A stretch of DNA of 64,000 nt from Amia ocellicauda (Eukaryota; Chordata; Actinopteri; Amiiformes; Amiidae). A model generated the notes under the pieces. It was given only the letters and a program-made list of their open reading frames with translations. It was not told where the DNA came from and made no database searches. The translations under genes and the position numbers were made by a program. Of the stretch, positions 12,465 through 25,998 are shown piece after piece (within the stretch, counting starts at the first letter, position 1; each line of letters starts with the position of its first letter). Where the stretch lies: positions 5,053,920-5,117,919 of the forward strand of contig NC_089851.1 of the NCBI RefSeq assembly GCF_036373705.1, read 5' to 3'.

Positions 12465-14585
12465 TGCTTCAAGCATCTTCATCTACACATTATATTATCC
12501 ACCCTTCAAACACAATTGATTACACAGGCTTTGAAATCCCCTCCCAGTTTTATCAGTGCACAATCTCTGCAAATAAGCACATAATATAACACCCGCTAGC
12601 AACGAACTGCACTGTGGTGCAAGTAAAACATGACATACCAAACCAAACACAAAATGCCGAGAGGACAGATTTGAGGTTTCATTTCCAATTAACTTTTTGA
12701 AACAAGCAAAGACTACTAATCAATTGAATGATTATAAAAAGTGTGGTCTGTCCATTCATTTGAGAAAGGACCATATTTATGACCCTTTTAAATGAATACA
12801 ATACAATTCTCTTTCATGTGTTTGCAGATAATTGCAAAAGCTTTTATGCTTTTAAAGTTAATGCATTCCTCCCAAAATCCCCCAGCAAATCCCATGTTCA
12901 ATTATTAAAACACATTTCATATTTAGATAGTTACATTAATTGTACTGAGTTACTGTGATGCTCAATGTTTTTATGTACAATGTTGATATTGTAGCCCTTT
13001 TAATGTGGGTTGTTTTCTAAAGCAATTTGTGTTCTGCATTCTGAACGAAGTTAAATAGCGGGTGATTTCTCAGGATGCACATTTACTTGAAAGTATCGGC
13101 ATCAAAACAGTCAGCGCTTTAAGTCTCGGTGCTGTCGGATGCCAATTTAGCAAATGTGTTCAAATATTTGAGAGAGTTTGAATGTAAAAAAGGAAACTGC
13201 GTTCCTCAGAGGCTGAACCTTGACACCGCAGTTAAAGGAATAACGGAGATCAATCCGCGCAACGACTGAACAAGCAAAGACATAATTCTGCAGAAAAGAA
13301 AACAAACAATGGGCCAGTTACCATCTTCTGTTCTCTTCGACTGTATTCTCTCAAATATAGAAAAGTACTGTTGATTTGCCACAAGAAAAGCCTGCAGAGT
13401 TTGATACAGACCTAGACACGGGCTATTAAACTGAGGCACTGTTTGGTTTCAGAAAAATAATATGCCGACTCCGAATGAATCACAGTGGTCTCTGGGGCAC
13501 CGAAAAATTTTGAATATTTACAGGCCCCTAACTGAGACGGCTGCATTAGTGGCATTCCTCTAAAACCTCTGCTGGTAATTCCTGGAAGTGGGTGAAAGGT
13601 AATGTGAGGACACCAACACAACAACTTTTCTTTAACTATCTTTTCGCACCTCCAGAAAGCTTTCACATTATATCTCTTGGGTACGTCTGATTAAAAGTTA
13701 ATGTATCCCTCACAACAATTACTTTTACAACCGAAACATTTAACAATGAAATCAGAAGATGCTAAATTGAACAGATTATGATGCTAGGGCTCCAAATGTC
13801 TTAAAGCCTGTAAGGTTCTGTCTTGAATTTAAATCCCGCTGAAGGTATCGTTAATGAATTAGTCAACACATTGTACATTACAATCATAGTATGTTTTATT
13901 AAGTTTCTTTGATTACACTTTCAAGCCGAAAGACAAGCCGGCATGATATAAACATCTAGACTTCTTGGTTTTTATAAAGCACATTATTATTTTTCATTTA
14001 TTTTATACTTCAGAGCCACTGTGGATGTGTTTGTGTGTGTCAAATTAAGAATGACTAAAATAAGATACATTAGACTACTCATACTTTGTATACATAGAGC
14101 TTTTCCAATCAAATCAATTAATTAATTAAAATTTAACATGTCAAAGAGAAGATTCCCCTAAAACATAATCAAACTTTTCCAGTACAATAATAGGACGCCG
14201 GACACATAGACCGAAGAGTAAAGTCTCGTGTCTTTTAATGCTTCGAGGGAAAAGTGTCTTGAAGCTGAGAGGCTGATATATTGTACCACTGAGAGTACAC
14301 AGAAGAAAAATGATACTATAGCATGTGACCCAGTTTGAATTACAGGAAACAGGAAGCATGACTTTAATTAGTTACTTCGCCAATTAGTTATTACAGCATT
14401 ATTAAAAACACGTTAAAAGTGAACAGCTTTTTCTAAACAGATCCATGTCATTAAACACTTTTAATATGCCAATTTCATCCCCACCAGCACGATCACAATG
14501 CATGCTTCAATAAACTGGGCAAAGCGAGGATTTGGAAAACAAAAAAAATCTAAATAAAGAAACTACACTCTTTAGATTTTAATTT
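12465..14585. other. Intergenic between WDR86 and NUB1, nothing recognised
   Basis: AT-rich sequence between the Tc1 insertion and the NUB1 polyadenylation signal. I see no coding exon, RNA gene or named repeat. A run of TAAT-type motifs (ATTAATTAATT near 14115) is simple AT-rich sequence. Confidence 0.5.
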
Positions 14586-14591
14586 TTTATT
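14586..14591 (-). terminator. Candidate NUB1 polyadenylation signal
   Basis: TTTATT on the + strand reads AATAAA on the NUB1 strand. It is the only canonical signal I found in the roughly 500 bases after the NUB1 stop codon, which implies a 3' UTR of about 0.5 kb. Confidence 0.45.
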
Positions 14592-15099
14592 TCTGTACAG
14601 TCGGTTTAGCCACATTTAGATGAAAACACTGTCCCAAAACGTGTGCTTAACAGATCACAGATTCAAAGGCGGCTCTGACATTTTCAGATCACATTTGGCA
14701 CCAAGACTTGTCTTCTGCTTGAAAAGGTCGACTAGAGTAAAAGTAGACCAGGGGGTTCATTTGATATAAATTAAAAAATGATAAATTCACATCCCTGCAA
14801 AATGACAGATAGATTGAAATAATGACATATACTGATAAAATCTAAGTTTAAATACTTTTTTCTGTCATTACAATTATAATAAAGTATGCCGTTTAATTGT
14901 GTCACAGTATGGATCAGAAACCCATAACAAAATATGCTTCGTAAAAATATATAAATGTTAAAAGTTATTGTGGGGGGGGAAAGTATAACAATAAGAGAGA
15001 CTGTAAAAATAAGTGAATTATCTGATTTCTGATCTCAAGCCCGGCGGGGAAAGTGCTTCTTCTCCAGCACTGTGCAGTACCTGTGCGTCAGCTGGTCCC

Positions 15100-18000
15100 T
15101 CAGTCCTGGGACCGGTGTCCCCGATCCAGATAGGACTTGAGCTGCGCCATCGCCTCGCTCTCCTCCTCCAGGGTGAGGTCCAGGTAATCCTCCTCGTGTT
15201 TGGGAATATCATCCAGGACCTCATTGACCAGGTCGACCTCCATCTGGTCCTCCCCTGGACTCACGTACCCTTTTAGGGAGGAGATGAGAGGGTCACAGGC
15301 CGGTCTCCCATGGGGCTCAAACACACGTCCACGGGAGATCATGGGTTCTCTCGACCACTGACGGTTAAAATTGTTCTGCCTTTACATTCAATGGAAATGT
15401 CACATGAACTCAATTAGAAGTCATATTTCTTGTTTATTTCATTCTTTCTTATTTCTCAAGATCACATGAAATCATATGATATGATATACTATATCCCACA
15501 CCAAAGACTGATCCTCAAATTGGAAGCTGTAGGCATTCAGGGTAATGTAAGTAGATGGATTATGAACTGGTTGATGTATAGGAAACGGAGGGTGTTGATT
15601 AGAGGAGTCGCTTCTAACTGGAGTGAGGTTGTTAGTGGAGTTCCACAGGGATCAGTACTAGGGCCTGTGCTTTTTCTAATCTATATTAATGATCTGGACT
15701 CTGGGATAGTTAGCAAACTTGTCAAATTTGCAGATGATACTAAAACAGATGACTCAGCAGATACAATCTCGGCAGCACAGGCTATTCAGAGGGACTTAGA
15801 TAATATTCATTTGTGGCCGACACCTGGCAGATGAAATTCAATGTGGACAAGTGCAAGGTATTACATGCAGGTAACAAAAATGTCCACTATAATTACACTA
15901 TGGGAGGAACAGAACTAGAGGAAGTAACGCATGAGAAAGACCTAGGAGTCTATGTGGACTCCTCACTTTCTCCATCCAAACAATGTGGGGAAGCAATAAA
16001 AAAAGGCAAACACAGTGTATATTGTCAAAAGTGTAGAATTGAGAACAAGGGCAGTGATGTTCAGACTGTACAATGCACTAGTTAGAGCTCATCTGGATAC
16101 TGTGGACAGTTCTGGGCTCCACACTTCAAGAAAGATATCGCTGCTCTAGAGGCAGTTCAGAGGAGAGCAACCAGACTTATTCCAGGTCTGAAGGGAAAGT
16201 CCTACTGAGAGACTGAGGAACTGAACCTTTTCACCCTGGAACAGAGGAGACTACATGGGGACTTGATTCAAGTCTTCAAAATCATGAAAGGCATCGACCA
16301 CATCAAACCAGAGGAGCTTTTCCAGATCAGCAGGGACACACGCACCCGGGGACACAAATGGAAATTGGGCTTCAAGGCATTCAAGACAGAAAACAGGAGA
16401 CACTTCTTCACACAGAGAGACGTCACAATCTGAACAAACTCCCCAGCGATGTGGCTGAAGAGACAATTTGGGAACATTCAAAAACATACTGGATAGGATC
16501 CTTGGATCACTTAGTTATTAATGGACACCAAACAAGCACGATGGGGTGAATGGCCTCCTCTCGATTGGACACTTTCTTATGTTCTATGTTCTAAGTCTCT
16601 TCTCAGCAGGCTTTAAAGTAGGGCGGACCCACCTGTGGACTCGGATGAGGTGCTGGGCTCCTCAGACAGTGAGGAGGGCGGGGAGGGGGACAGGATGTCG
16701 GGGGGCAGGTTCCCCTCGTGATGGGCCAGAAGCTGAGAGGCCACCTGGATGTTCCCGCCCGAGAACCTCAGAGCCGCCTCGGACGCTCCCCGCTCAAAGC
16801 CTAGAGACACCAACTGAAACACAAAGACACCAGAGGAATGAAACCTGCCCACGCACAGACACAAGAGCCGTGCTTTTTCAATGAAAATGACTAGATCAGC
16901 TCACTTGACACTGGTTAAGGATCAAGACCCAGTAGATACCGATCGTTTCCTACCTGTTCGATCATGTCTCTCCGGTCCAGATCAGAAGAGTCCTCGGATC
17001 CTCGGTTGTTGTTTGCCGCCTCGACGGGCTGAAACGAATCTAAAAGAAGCTGGAAAATGGGCTGGAATTGAGTAGTCTGCAAACGATCTCTCTCTCATTA
17101 TCCATTTTGACTTCCAATCACCAACCAGTCCACTACAGTATAAAGACAACTCTTAGTTCTGCCGAGTTACCAGGAAGGCCTTGTCCAGATCGCCCTGGGT
17201 CCTGTGCAGTGCCTTGGCCGCGTCTTTCTTCGAGTAGCCCATCTCTCGCAATGTGTTGATGCTCTCCACCCGTCTCCTCCGCTTCTCACGCTCCTCCCTC
17301 CTCAACTTTTCCTTTTCCTAAATCCAAAGGTCACGCCGTTAACCAGCGTTGAAACGCTTGGACAAACGCGCAACGCTTCTGTTCTGAACATCATTTCAGT
17401 CCTTCCGTAAGCAACGCCCGTCAATCCTTCGATAGCTGGGCGTTGCGACAGAATTCACAGTCACTTTCAGGACAACGGAGAGAAGTCCAGTGCCGTGCGT
17501 ATTTTACACTGTATTTCAGAACTCAAATGAGTGTTAAAAACAATACAGCGAGCACAAGTTTCAGTGTTCGGCAATTACCCCAGAACAGCAGTAACAGAAA
17601 TCTCAGCGGCACCTAGACGTGTATTACAATGCAACCCTTACACACACATGATAACAGGATTGAAACAACTCAAAGTGCTGCTGTTCTGAAGGACGGTATC
17701 TCTCGTGCCGGGTTCGCAGCGTACCTCTCTCCTCTGGGAGATGTGCGTTGCGGCCTCGTTGAGGTTCCCGTGACAGGCCCGCAGGCCAAGACGGGCCTCC
17801 TGCTCCGTGAAGCCCAGAGCCATCAGTTCCATCATCTTACCGGTATCGAGGCACAGCTGCCCGTACAAGTCCTCTGCCTTCTACAAAACAACAACAGCGC
17901 AAATCAGTTAAATTAATCTCAGAGCTGGACAAGGATGAGACCATTTTATTTATTTACGACTAATGATAATGATGGCGGCGTAACACAAGATCCTAAAGAA

Positions 18001-21000
18001 ACTAATTGTGGAAATTGCTTGTTAAGATGTCTGTGTGGCCTGGAGACACTGATCTGAGCCAAGATCTGTCTGATTATGTCATAAACTGAGTTTTAGAAGT
18101 TCAAAACACATTTATGAAGCTGGAATATTTCAAGCTCAGTCATATTCCAGCTCTGAAGTTGTCTGGTGGCGAGAAAGTGTAAATATGAGAAGCGATATTG
18201 CTTTGAATTAGGTGTAATTGGCCCTAGATTCTAAGAGCTGGCGTCTGACTCTCAGCACAGAGGAGTTGATACTTTTCTCATGTGACAAGTTTTAAAATAA
18301 CGAATCCACACAGATAAAAGAAAATAAAAGAGAGTCGTGTTTACCAAGGTCAAATACATGAATGTGTTTTATGTTCATTAGCTTTTAGGACACTGAAGGA
18401 AATATCAGTTGCTCTTATCTGAAGACAGGGAAATAATCGGACATCACAGCAGCATAATTACTTTAATGGCCGCAGTTGCAAAGAACTGTTAAACATGGTC
18501 CTTGGGTGAACTGTCAATGGAGGGGAATTCAGCTGGGGATTAATTACCTAAAATGCCTCTGGTGATCTCTAATTTATTCATAACCTTTTGGAACGTGTTG
18601 GAGAGAATATTAATTGCTGTCAACAGCATGCAAAGCACAAACCTAATAGAATTGCAGCACAGATGTAAAGTGACCATGCACATTTTAACATCTGATACAT
18701 TTTCCCTTTTACCATTACCGTAAAACTTCAATTAAACGCCCCCGGTGTTTATTCCAAATAACTGCAAGGAACCCCGGTGTCAACTGGAAACTGGAGATTG
18801 TAGGAGGCCGGCATTTGTATTAACATTCATAAATAAAAAGACATTGCAGATTCCTGCAGGGTAAGACGAGCCTGAAACATTGCTTCACAAGTAGGCTAAC
18901 AGGCCAGGATTTTATTATTATTATTTTTTTTTTAATAATTTGCTTTTCAAAGATGCATACAAATCACATTCAATGTGTGGTGAACTATACACTGGATTAA
19001 AAAGATATGATTGTGTTTGCAGTCTAAGATTCAATATACTGTGAACTTTCGCTAAATAAACACACAGCACTTCAAAAAAACTGCGGAAATACACTTTAAA
19101 CCCAACCATCAACATTATACTTCATTAATGCAGTTTATGTTGCAGTTGACAGTTAGTTCAATCACTACAATTAACAGCAATACAAATATACAGCTTTATG
19201 TGTGTATATCGTTAGAGTGAGAAATAAATTAATAAAAATACACGTGATGGTGTTTTTTAAATTAATATACAGTATATATATTTACTGAAAACAAAAAGAC
19301 GCATAACCCAGCATTTATTAGAGGCCAGCTTTAGTTTACAAGATTATGCAAATCAACCCGGCGACTATTGGAGGCCGGCATGTATTGGAAGTTTTGAGGT
19401 AACTTTGCAGACTACAGCGGTAATTGTTTCGAGAGACCCACCTTCAGCAATCTCTCCGTGGCTTGATCGTTGCCTTCAGTGTAGGCGACGAGGCCCTGAA
19501 GCAGGTACAACCTCAGGAACAGGACTTCTTCTCTGCCCGTACTGCCCTGTCAATCAGAAATGAACACAAGCATTAGAGTGACTGCGTCAGGAAAGTCAAT
19601 GAATAGTACCCCTTCATCCGATTAGGAGTGCCAACCTTTATCTGTAAGAGTCTCTCCCGTCGCTCTCCGTAGCATTTGAGGAAACACGTCTCGGCCGTCT
19701 GCAGCCTCTGCTTGGCGTCAGTCAGGCACTCGAGACTCTTCAGTGTCCGGTAGCACCACGCGACGTCCAGCTGGAGAACCGCGTAGTTGTCCACCGAGTT
19801 CAGCAGCTGAGAGCCGCATTTACTGCGCATGGGAACAGAGGCAACGATGGGGGCATCACTGAGCAGCAGCAGCGCAGAAGACCCTCTATTCAGACTGACA
19901 CTCGTTTACCTGGGTGATTTCACCCGTCCACAGACACGCGTGTGACAGAGTGCGACCGCACACTGCCCGTCCCATTTCTGCTCACCTGAACTGCTCATCC
20001 GCCTGCAGCAAGTGGTTCAGCGCAGCCTCGTACTGCTTCCTCTTCATTAAGGCCCTTCCCTTCTCGTGCAATCCCATGGCCAGGATCAGTGCCTAGAGAG
20101 GATCAGAGACGTTTTCAACACACGATATTCCCCGACCCCACGGCCAAGCAGAGGGCCCCGGTGTAATGAATTACCCTTCTCTCCACTTCGGGAATGGTGA
20201 TGGGGTTTCCCTTCTGATCGGCTATTTCCAAAAATGGAGTGGTTTCTGGGTCAACACTGCCATCTGGAAAGGAATAGAAGTACGCATTCATTGATATTGG
20301 CAATCGTGGCTTTTCAAAAGCAGCCATACCTTTTCTAAAAACATTTCATAGAAGTAAAGGACCACATTCATAAAACAATAAGCACAGAGCTAATATTTGG
20401 TTTCTCCAAACAAGGGAAAAATAAAAAAGGGGAATGTCATATACATTAGACCCCCTAGGATAAAAGTAAAAAAAAAAGGCAAATTGATTTTCTTTTTTAT
20501 TGTGTACATGTGGGCGTTTTTTTTTCATAGTCTTGAGGAAAAAGTTTTTAACTTAATATAATGTTGTTTGTTTCATGAATAAAGCACTTGATGTCCATAG
20601 GTCAGAGAAAGAAAGAAAGCTGAAACAGTTTGATGAAGATGTGGGTTGTTTCGTGTTTTTTCTGCCTTCTATCCTCAATCAATTCTCTCTATTTTAATGC
20701 ATCAGTTTTAAAATGAACACTGGTAGTAAATCACAGTTTTATCCACCAGGTGGAGCATCGTGCCCATTTTCTGCATTTATTTGAAAACAGTAATCCAGAC
20801 GCAGTAAATCAAAATGACCCAACTGTAACTCTTTACAGATATTATGACTCGTCGTGAATATAGATGACATCAATGCAATGTTTGTTTCTTTGTGCTTGTA
20901 TGCCTGTGAACTTCAACCAAATGTCATAAATATAAGACCCTAAATTAACCTCTGAACTATTATCATAAAGCAAGCATTTATTTGTAGCGAGATCCCATTT

Positions 21001-24000
21001 AATTTCCAATCTCGGAATAAGGTATCAGGAGCAGGTAAAAGACCTCTGTGTCATTCGACTGTCTGAGGTGGGAAATGTTGATGGGGCAGAAAAAAAGGGA
21101 ATGAAAATGATTTTCCTCGCACAGGGCTGTTTCAAAGCCAGGAAATTGTATTCACCTCTTTCGGATAAAATCTGGAAAGCCTTCTTAGTCCTCTTGAGAC
21201 TTTCTGTTTGGGATCGCTGCTTCTCTTCTTCCACGGCCATCTTCTTCTTTTCTGTCTCGTTTACTTCCAAGACCATGATCTTTGAGTTGTGTTTAACATT
21301 CTGTTGCTCAAGTGTCTTACCTGCAAATAAGTTGTACAGAAGTGAGAAGGAGAAGGGCACCGTAAGCATCGATACACAACACTTTCACTGCCGGCAGTGC
21401 CAATTTAAAAGAATGGATGCTGCCTGAATTATAGAGCAGTCATTCATAACTTTATAAAATATGTATTTAATCAGATTCCAATAACACATTGTCAGCATTT
21501 AACAGATATGAATACTAAGGATTCAAAATGTTCACTATATATTTGCATGCAGCAACAAAACCAACATTTACAAAATAGTTTTTATTTTTACTGTCAGGTT
21601 CTTTAAAATCACATACCAGGTACCAATTGCTTTCCACTTAAAATTAACTTCATATATGGAACTCCATAATTTTCAGCAATCCTTCAGCAAAAAAACAAAC
21701 AAAAATATAGTGTTAGAGAGAAATAGCCTATAAAGGCAATTAAACAACAGCCCTGATTGTATACAATTGTGTCTTTCTAGGCTGTTTTATTTTATTAATT
21801 TGACCAAGAATTAATCAAACACTAAATAATGCAGTGGGACATACATTAATATCACTATTATATCCATTTGAAATGTAATTATGATATTCAGTGGGGTCCC
21901 ATACATAAGTTCAAAATCAGATTTAGAAGATTAATCACGATACAACATTTACACAGTACACAAGCAGTGAATGATTACAAACACAAGATGTAAGAGAAAG
22001 AAATGTGTATCAATTCATATTCAAAGCACAGTTTCACTTACTTATTAATGAGCTCTTCAGTTGTAATTTGCAGCTTCGTTTCCACATAATTCTTTTTCAG
22101 TTCCTAGAAGCATGAAGATAGTTTTATGCATCTCTTGGTATTCCTATAGTGTCTACATTTAAACATGTTTCTTTAATAATTTAAATGTAAAATCCCCACA
22201 GCAGTTGTCCCATTTTTGTAATTTCTCCAATTCCCCCCTCCGCATAAATTCCCCTACAAACTGTAGACGTTGTGGAATGTTATGTAAAGTGTCATCTCCG
22301 TTTAAACTAAACTCAAACAAGTAGTCGTCAGTGATAAAAAAAATGAAATGTATTTGGCAAGGCTTGTTATACTGGTATCACACTGGTACCATGTTCACAC
22401 CCAACCAGATCAGTGATCAGAATCTTTCAATACATTTTTCCAAACTCTTTGAATTACAATGGTGTTTAAGTCTATATTTAATTGCGAATGAATGTGTTTC
22501 CACTCAGAGGAGAGCAACCAGACTTATTCCAGGTCTGAAGGGAATGTCCTACTGAGAGACTGAGGAACTGATCCTTTTCACCCTGGAACAGAGGAGACTA
22601 CATGGGGACTTGATCCAAGTCTTCAAAATCATGAAAGGCATCGACCACATCAAACCAGAGGAGCTTTTCCAGATCAGCAGGGACACACGCACCCGGGACA
22701 CACATGGAAATTGGGCTTCAAGGCATTCGAGACAGAAAACAGGAGACACTTCTTCACACAGAAAGGCGTCACAATCTGAACAAACTCCCCAGCGATGTGG
22801 CCTCCTCTCAATTGTACACTTTCTCATGTATTTAAATGATCCTACTGCACTTACCTGTCTAAATGCTTGGGGCAAATGCAGCTCCAGCGTTGCAACCCCC
22901 GTGTCCCTGTATGTCGAGTTGCCCTGCCCTCGCTTCACAGCCTGAGCCCTGATGGCCTCCAACGCGTGCGCTACCTCTGTAACATCGAAACTGAGCTGAA
23001 CCGCATATCTCTCTGCAAGCTCCTAGCAAAGTGAAACAAAGTCAGCAAGTTCATTTCAAGTTAAATGTACTGGTGTCTTTAAGCATCGAAACAAAGCAGA
23101 GGTTTCATCAGGGATCCGCTTCTGAATGTTAGTAAAACTGAATAAAGCTTCTGCCCCATTGCCAGTGCTTTATATTGCTAAACTCTGAATTGGGTTTGCT
23201 GCTCTACCTCGCTATAAAATGCTACAAAAGACAAGCTTATGAGGTCAAATCTCACCCTGCGTCAGGACTGACAGTGATTAGGCATTGAGATGATTGTTTC
23301 CATGTTTGGCAGTGGCTGAAATGAACAAATCAATTTGGCCTTTGGTTACAATCGGCCCATTGACCAGTTCACTGTAGGTGAAATGCGCCACTCGTCTTAA
23401 TTGAAATGCGGTTAAACAACATTTCCACACTTTCAGCTCCCATACAGGGAGGCACACCTTTATAAGCTTTTTTAAGCCACATTTGCATTATCTTATTGCC
23501 TCCCACAGTGTAAACTCTCGGTGCGAGAGATTTGCGGTCCTTCTCCTTTGTAACTCGCTGAAACGAACAGAAGGCCTACATTCTCTCAGTGCAAAGTTCA
23601 AGAGCTTAACAAATTCACAGAAACAAACTGAAACCCGGGTACTCTATTAATTTCAGTTCGCACAGGAACATAAAGCATAATACATTTCAAATTGGAGGAA
23701 TTATACAGGTTTTTCAGTGTTGTGTCTCTAAACAACTGCACCTTGACCTCTGGTTTATGTATTCTCTCTCCTGGGAAACCACAGGAAGTGAACACATCAT
23801 TTACCCTCCAGTAGTTTCTCCGAAAGAATGATTTATCAATCCGTCTGTGGGGTTTCAATCTGTAATTAACCTGACGTTTCTCTGACCCAACTGAAGTAGT
23901 AAATATGCAATAGAATCCACATGACATTTCAACTGCTGAAGCTATGAAAATATTACACTTCAATCAGAAGACTTATAAACTGCATTGATACACCACAGGG

Positions 24001-24315
24001 CTTACATTTTTCAAACTCAAATTAAATTCTTTAGGCGTTTTAACTTTCCTTGACCCCTTTGCTCAGTAGCTAATCCATAACTGTAAACATGTTCAAAATC
24101 AATTTAAAAGACACTTGATGCTGCACATCTCGGATTACATTCTGCAGCCGATGATTCAGCCTGCGCAGCACGGAGCAGGTCCAGTTACAATATACCTTCA
24201 TTGCTTGCGGTCCTGCCTTTTTGTCTTCAGTTGTGTAGGGAGGTACCCAAAGCTGAATGCTCTCCTCTCTCAAAAGCTTCTTCACCTTTGACTGAACATG
24301 TTCTTCATGAGCCAT
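15100..24315 (-). CDS. nub1: NEDD8 ultimate buster 1 (NUB1), complete, 600 aa
   Basis: Fourteen coding exons, in transcript order: 24315-24196, 23022-22855, 22103-22042, 21681-21617, 21320-21156, 20263-20175, 20092-19986, 19822-19636, 19546-19442, 17880-17725, 17317-17171, 17049-16954, 16813-16633, 15254-15100. All have AG/GT borders, the phases agree, and the sum is 1803 nt including the stop. The start is [10 protein letters not shown] in GAAATGG context. A ubiquitin-like domain lies at about residues 81-158 (ATLELHLP to KIMVLEV). Three UBA domains lie at about 370-408 ([20 protein letters not shown]), 428-460 ([15 protein letters not shown]) and 484-520 ([15 protein letters not shown]). 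An acidic tail includes [18 protein letters not shown]1 binds NEDD8 and FAT10 and delivers their conjugates to the proteasome. Human NUB1 is about the same length. It converges on WDR86. Confidence 0.96.
15480..16592 (+). mobile_element. CR1-like LINE copy A, 5'-truncated, broken frames
   Basis: This is the C-terminal part of a CR1-type reverse transcriptase: [35 protein letters not shown] and the catalytic-box remnant KFADDTK. It is followed by [10 protein letters not shown] and [19 protein letters not shown], then a 3' part ending in TTTCTTATGTTCTATG. The frame shifts near 15815, shifts again near 16097 and meets an in-frame TGA near 16205, so it is inactive. It lies in the NUB1 intron between exons 15254 and 16633, antisense to NUB1. 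The clade call (CR1 rather than Rex or L2) rests on memory of the chicken CR1 protein. Confidence 0.85.
18714..19424. repeat. Unclassified repeat-like block in a NUB1 intron
   Basis: The stretch between the inverted 7-mers ATTACCG (18714) and CGGTAAT (19418-19424) contains repeated phrases. GGAGGCCGGCAT occurs near 18803 and again near 19370, a close variant GAGGCCAGCTTTAG near 19321, and CCCGGTGT occurs twice (18741-18780). This looks like a decayed non-autonomous DNA transposon or tandemly structured repeat. It has no coding capacity. Family and boundaries are uncertain. Confidence 0.35.
22504..22830 (+). mobile_element. CR1-like LINE copy B, 3' fragment
   Basis: Same family as copy A, beginning at CAGAGGAGAGCAACCAGAC and running to the 3' end CACTTTCTCATG. 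There is an internal deletion after CCCCAGCGATGTGG, which jumps to CCTCCTCTC. It encodes fragments such as [20 protein letters not shown]. It sits in a NUB1 intron, antisense to the gene, and ends only about 25 bases from the edge of exon 22855-23022, right beside that exon's splice donor. Confidence 0.85.
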
Positions 24316-24569
24316 TTCCCCCCTAAAACAAATACAAAAAACAAAGAAGAATGATGTGCCAGACTGGACATGGTTTACAGATTACTCAGCTCAAATCGAA
24401 ACTCCAACCCTGTAGGCTTTTTGATTTGACAGATGTTTCGCCCTACCTAATGAATATCCATCATGCAATACTGTGTTTTTCGTGTGCAAATGATAGGTAA
24501 TGCATTAATTTATGTAGCTCTGGTCTACCTTACACAGTTTTTCTCGTCACAATATTGGTCTCATCTAGG

Positions 24570-24593
24570 CTCTCTCTCTCTGGCTCTCTCTCT

Positions 24594-24640
<47 letters not shown>
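24570..24640. repeat. (CT)n microsatellite
   Basis: About 70 bases of CT dinucleotide repeat with two interrupting GG units near 24582 and 24594, ending in a pure run. It lies in the presumed first intron of NUB1. Likely length-variable. Confidence 0.95.
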
Positions 24641-24642
<2 letters not shown>

Positions 24643-24853
24643 ATATTGCCTTGTGTTTGCAACTAGTCTGCTTATCATTCTAGTGTCAGATTGTAAACTG
24701 AAATCTTCAAACATGCGGAGATCATAACCCCTTATTTAAGATCATTACACACAAAATCAGCTGTACACATTGTATAGTACAAAAATAAAGCAGATTAGTA
24801 CTATCATGATACTATTACCATTGACTACATCTTCCATGCGCACATGGCGTCAT

Positions 24854-24907
24854 GTTAGCCAATGACGTAAGCAAAGTAGCCTGTCTTTGGCTAACATTAC
24901 GTAATTA
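24854..24907. promoter_or_regulatory. Inverted CCAAT/CRE-like pair upstream of the NUB1 start
   Basis: GTTAGCCAA (24854-24862) and its reverse complement TTGGCTAAC (24887-24895) are each followed by a CRE-like core (TGACGTAA, then ATTACGTAA). The arrangement lies about 540 bases upstream of the NUB1 ATG. It resembles paired NF-Y plus ATF/CREB sites. Regulatory function is inferred from motif shape only. Confidence 0.35.
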
Positions 24908-25486
24908 CGACCCTTAAAACAAAACTTCTTAACTTTTTTTTACAGCTAGATAAATTGAGTTGCTCTAAGATGACGAACTCAGACGTTTTAAAGTACCAAT
25001 AACTTTAATAACCCATGTAATAAATAGTAGTTGTTTTTTATGTAGTACTTTCTAGAAACAGAAAGTCAGACAGCGCAGGGGATTTCCGAAGAGCTGCATT
25101 GCCCTGCAGTATCCATCTTAAACTGACTCACTGAACTGAAACAGAGAGGTCAATTTTTCCAGTTCTCAAATGAAGACCTGGGACGACAAAACTGCCAACA
25201 AACCCCACGTTTCAATCCTGCCGTTATTTCCCTTCGCTGCATAACTTTATCCTGTTCAGCTGGGTATTGAAGCAGTATGGCAACGAGTACTGAACACGTT
25301 TTATAAGTAAAAATAACATTGTAGTAATAACATTTCCAGTTTCAAGTAAAAAAAAAAATCGACTTCGCAGTAAATAATATTCAGCGTGGTAGGTCATAGT
25401 TTATCATTAGCCTACGACTGGTGACAGGGATATAATTTCGTATGACAAGCCGTTATAAGACATATTACATTTATTTGATATCTTAC

Positions 25487-25640
25487 CTGAAGTACAGCTG
25501 CTGTTTAATATCCCGTCACATCCACTCAATGCTAGCAGTCTGGTTTCTGTTTTGCTTTCGTTGGTATAATATCGCTGCCGTGCACTGCAGAGCTGCTGTT
25601 ATTGTTTTCATTGACTTCCTGATTACGGTAAGCTAAGAGG
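25487..25640 (-). other. nub1: Candidate NUB1 non-coding exon 1 and promoter area
   Basis: The first coding exon has a good acceptor directly before GGGGGAAATGG at 24322, so a 5' UTR exon must lie upstream. The best donor on the minus strand is CAG|gtaaga with the exon edge at 25487. The stretch upstream of it has few ATGs and an ETS-like AGGAAGT at about 25614-25620. The transcription start is not determinable from sequence alone, so the right edge is a guess. Confidence 0.4.
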
Positions 25641-25998
25641 GTCATTCCGAGTAACTGCTTTGCCTCATTTGGTCCAACGCGTTCCTAAACACAGGAAACG
25701 TCGTGGGAACACAAACGCAACACATGTCATCTTTAGTTTTAGATTTTTATGATTTTAAAAATGAAAATAGAAGGACGTACGAAAGATTTAGTAATTCAGG
25801 CAATTTAAATGTAAAATATCAATACTGCCTCATGAATATATTATTAAAATAAACTAAAATAACACTAGGGTCTAAATTGAACTGGGAAAGAAAAAAAGAT
25901 ACTAGAGAGCATCAAAATGTAACACATTAACTCAATCTTTCATCTGGAAATAATTAATTTATAGCTGCATTGATTACAACTATAGTTAATTATCTATA

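Noticed and set aside
24463..24666. Leu/Ser repeat protein
   Set aside because: Translation of the CT microsatellite.
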